Source: Lachnospiraceae bacterium UBA4380
GTDB taxonomy: Bacteria > Bacillota > Clostridia > Lachnospirales > Lachnospiraceae
Length of the DNA: 21,011 nucleotides
Direction of reading: 5' to 3'
NCBI GenBank assembly: GCA_002390025.1
Contig: DGRU01000100.1
Span: forward strand, 1 to 21,011
A model generated the notes under the pieces. The model had not been told where the DNA came from. It worked only from the letters and a program-made list of their open reading frames with translations, and did no database searches. A program made the position numbers and the translations under genes. Positions within the stretch are counted from its first letter, which is position 1; the number at the start of each line of letters is the position of its first letter. Shown in pieces: positions 19,145 to 21,011 of the stretch.

Positions 19145-20860
19145 ATGTCCGGTTATGACAAGCGCCCGTCGATACATATTGAAAACAGTGACGGAAAGGT
19201 ATTCAGGGGAGATGGCGCAATAATCCGCTGCCTGCAGGCAGAGCTTTCCGGCGATCAGTGGACGCTGGTCGTGGAGACCTATCCCGGTGTCAATGAGGAC
19301 CGGCTGCGCCGGATATTTGAGAAGCTGCAGCCGGACCGGATCGTATCTGCCAGGGAGATTCTCAGGGACCCGGAGGCTCTGAAGGCGCAGCTGGACTGCA
19401 TTCTGACACAGGACCGTGTCTTCGGCCGCATGTACAGCGGTGAGCTCATGGATTTTGCCGATCCGGAAAAAACCGACAGGCTTAAGGAACAGATTGCGGA
19501 AAGCAGAGGAAAAACCATCGTACTTGGATTCGGCGCTTCGCTTCTTGCTGACAAAGGGCTGTGCGTCTACGCTGACATGAGCCGCTGGGAGATCCAGCTG
19601 CGCTGCCGCGCCGGCATGTCCAATTACCTGATGGACAATCCCGGAGAAGATATTCTTACAAAGTTCAAGCAGGGATATTTTCTGGAGTGGCGCATTGCGG
19701 ATAAGCTCAAGATGTCCTTCATGGACAAAATGAAATACTTTATTGATGCCAACCGGGACGATGATCCGGTCATGATCCGCGCAGACCTCTTTGAGGAGGC
19801 GCTTCAAAAGGCGGTCTCGGGACCCTTCCGGGTCATACCCTATTTTGATCCGGGTGTATGGGGAGGCCAGTGGATGAAAAAGGTCTGCGGGTTGGATCCG
19901 GAGACGGACAATTATGCGTGGAGTTTCGACGGAGTGCCCGAGGAGAACAGTATCTGTTTCGACTTTGAGGGCACGTGTCTGGAAATGCCGGCCATGAACC
20001 TGATCCTCCGCCATCCGGGGGAACTTCTGGGCAGAAAAGTGTATGCTCGGTTCGGTGCGGAGTTCCCGATCCGCTTCGATCTGTTGGACACCATGGGAGG
20101 GCAGAACCTGTCCCTGCAGGTGCATCCGACGACCGATTATATACGCCGCAACTTCGGCATGGCATATACCCAGGATGAGAGTTATTATATATTGGATGCG
20201 GACAAGGATGCCTGTGTCTATCTGGGCCTGAAGGAAGGCGTCCGGGTCGAAGACATGATCGCGGAACTTGAGGCAGCGCAGCAGGGCGGCCCGCCCTTTG
20301 ACGCGGAAAAATATATCAACAGAATCCCTGCCAAAAAACATGACCATTTCCTGATCCCCGCGGGAACCATCCACTGTTCGGGCAAAGGCGCAGTGGTCCT
20401 GGAGATCAGCGCGACTCCCTATATCTTTACCTTTAAGCTCTGGGACTGGGGGCGCCTGGGACTGGACGGCAAGCCCAGGCCGATTAATATCAGCCGCGGG
20501 GCTGAGGTCATCCAGGAGCGGCGGACGGGCTGGGTCATGGACAATCTGGTGAATCCGGTTGCTGCCCTGGTTGAGAATGAGCATTATACGGAAGAACACA
20601 CAGGACTTCATGAATTGGAGTTCATCGAGACCAGGCGCTTTACCATCCGGGATCAGGCAGAAATCGACTGCCATGAGAGTGTCAATGTCCTGAATCTTGT
20701 CGAAGGGACAGCCTGCCTTGTCGAGAGTACGGACGAGAGTTTTGCTCCTTTTGAAGTGCACTATGCGGAGACTTTTATTGTGCCGGAAAGTGTTGGAAAA
20801 TATCGTCTGAGAGCGGTCGGAGGACCGGTCAAAGTCATGCAGGCCTATGTGAGAACTTAA
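19145..20860 (+). CDS. Class I mannose-6-phosphate isomerase-like protein with extra N-terminal domain
   Basis: The 571-residue product has a C-terminal cupin-type phosphomannose isomerase region from about residue 228. Metal-ligand positions are visible: Q325 and H327 in 'LSLQVHP', E345 in 'QDESYYIL', and H410 in 'IPAGTIHCSG'; the TPYIFTFKLWDWGR block follows. Residues 1-225 are an additional domain containing 'KTIVLGFGASLLADKGLCVY' (123-142), whose function I do not know. Classical ManA is 310-390 residues and lacks it. The enzyme would interconvert mannose 6-phosphate and fructose 6-phosphate or a related sugar phosphate; the real substrate may differ. The ATG at 19145 has AAGGAG 5 nt upstream. 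It is co-directional with the LysR gene 35 bp before it. Confidence 0.85.
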   Translation: MSGYDKRPSIHIENSDGKVFRGDGAIIRCLQAELSGDQWTLVVETYPGVNEDRLRRIFEKLQPDRIVSAREILRDPEALKAQLDCILTQDRVFGRMYSGELMDFADPEKTDRLKEQIAESRGKTIVLGFGASLLADKGLCVYADMSRWEIQLRCRAGMSNYLMDNPGEDILTKFKQGYFLEWRIADKLKMSFMDKMKYFIDANRDDDPVMIRADLFEEALQKAVSGPFRVIPYFDPGVWGGQWMKKVCGLDPETDNYAWSFDGVPEENSICFDFEGTCLEMPAMNLILRHPGELLGRKVYARFGAEFPIRFDLLDTMGGQNLSLQVHPTTDYIRRNFGMAYTQDESYYILDADKDACVYLGLKEGVRVEDMIAELEAAQQGGPPFDAEKYINRIPAKKHDHFLIPAGTIHCSGKGAVVLEISATPYIFTFKLWDWGRLGLDGKPRPINISRGAEVIQERRTGWVMDNLVNPVAALVENEHYTEEHTGLHELEFIETRRFTIRDQAEIDCHESVNVLNLVEGTACLVESTDESFAPFEVHYAETFIVPESVGKYRLRAVGGPVKVMQAYVRT

Positions 20861-20863
20861 TGA

Positions 20864-21011
20864 CTCCGCTTACATGCTGATTATTACGAACTGTGCGGGA
20901 TTATTCTGGAGTGAACCTCCATCATCTGATCCTGCCGGGCATCACACCCGGAATCCTGACTGCCCTGAAATCCTCCCTGGGAACCTCTGTCGCCCTGCTC
21001 ATGATCACAGA
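20864..21011 (+). pseudogene. ABC transporter permease remnant, runs off the window
   Basis: From 20912 the frame reads 'VNLHHLILPGITPGILTALK' and continues with 'SSLGTSVALLMIT'. This is the cytoplasmic coupling loop and following helix of a nitrate/sulfonate/thiamine-class ABC permease ('..lP.alP.iltGlr..lg.a...li..E'). There is no room for the N-terminal half: the ManA-like gene ends at 20860 and a TGA in this frame stands at 20861-20863. A second frame at 20874-20914 ('MLIITNCAG') could be the preceding permease helix displaced by a deletion. It is probably a 5'-truncated, internally deleted gene; the right end is cut by the window. Confidence 0.5.

Noticed and set aside
19082..20761. A 559-codon minus-strand frame opposite the ManA-like gene
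   Set aside because: It is antisense to a protein with an intact metal site, has no ribosome binding site and no recognisable domain.

Overview
The window looks like a chromosomal segment of a gut-type Clostridia/Lachnospiraceae bacterium. This is inferred from strong AGGAGG-type ribosome binding sites, the protein families present (SPL-type radical SAM protein, TPP-controlled TenA/ThiXYZ transporter, IolH-like TIM barrel, Phd-type antitoxins), moderate GC, and many short intergenic repeats. No rRNA, tRNA, CRISPR array, intact insertion sequence or phage module was seen.

Layout. (1) 1-832: a REP-like palindrome, a bidirectional terminator, and a Phd/ParE-type toxin-antitoxin pair on the minus strand. 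(2) 832-6740: an AraC-family regulator (minus) diverging from a sugar or cyclitol catabolic cassette (plus). The cassette holds a Gfo/Idh/MocA dehydrogenase, an IolI-like xylose-isomerase-type TIM barrel, an IolH-like TIM barrel, a small three-helix membrane protein and a truncated RbsC-type permease. It resembles part of an inositol pathway, but the kinase, aldolase, dehydratase and the rest of the transporter are absent here. (3) 6749-7534: a second minus-strand TA pair (Phd-like antitoxin, PIN-domain toxin) with a readable promoter and operator. (4) 7619-9780: a radical SAM protein, a 57-residue DUF3006-like protein and exonuclease III. (5) 9855-14091: a complete TPP-riboswitch operon (strong promoter, aptamer, terminator, tenA, then ABC ATPase, permease and lipoprotein of the ThiZXY type) for thiamine-pyrimidine salvage. 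Its gene junctions carry two different minisatellites and a long hairpin. (6) 14100-15642: a decayed stretch with a 42-residue GH5 stub and an internally deleted GNAT acetyltransferase, followed by an intact orphan membrane protein. (7) 15649-21011: a GpsA-like dehydrogenase with a structured leader, a class IV (D-amino acid type) aminotransferase on the minus strand, a divergent LysR regulator with a well-formed promoter/dyad, a mannose-6-phosphate-isomerase-like protein with an extra N-terminal domain, and a permease remnant at the edge.

Common threads. Four copies of one 21-bp REP-like arm (1-61, 3500-3520, 6631-6651, 7619-7639) lie only in the first 7.7 kb, at gene or module boundaries. 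At least four genes (RbsC-type permease, GH5, GNAT, terminal ABC permease) are truncated or internally deleted, so this is an accessory region undergoing decay. The best candidates for a second look are the reduced inositol-like cassette with its repeat-rich junctions, the minisatellites of the thiamine operon, and the unusual GpsA-like and ManA-like proteins.
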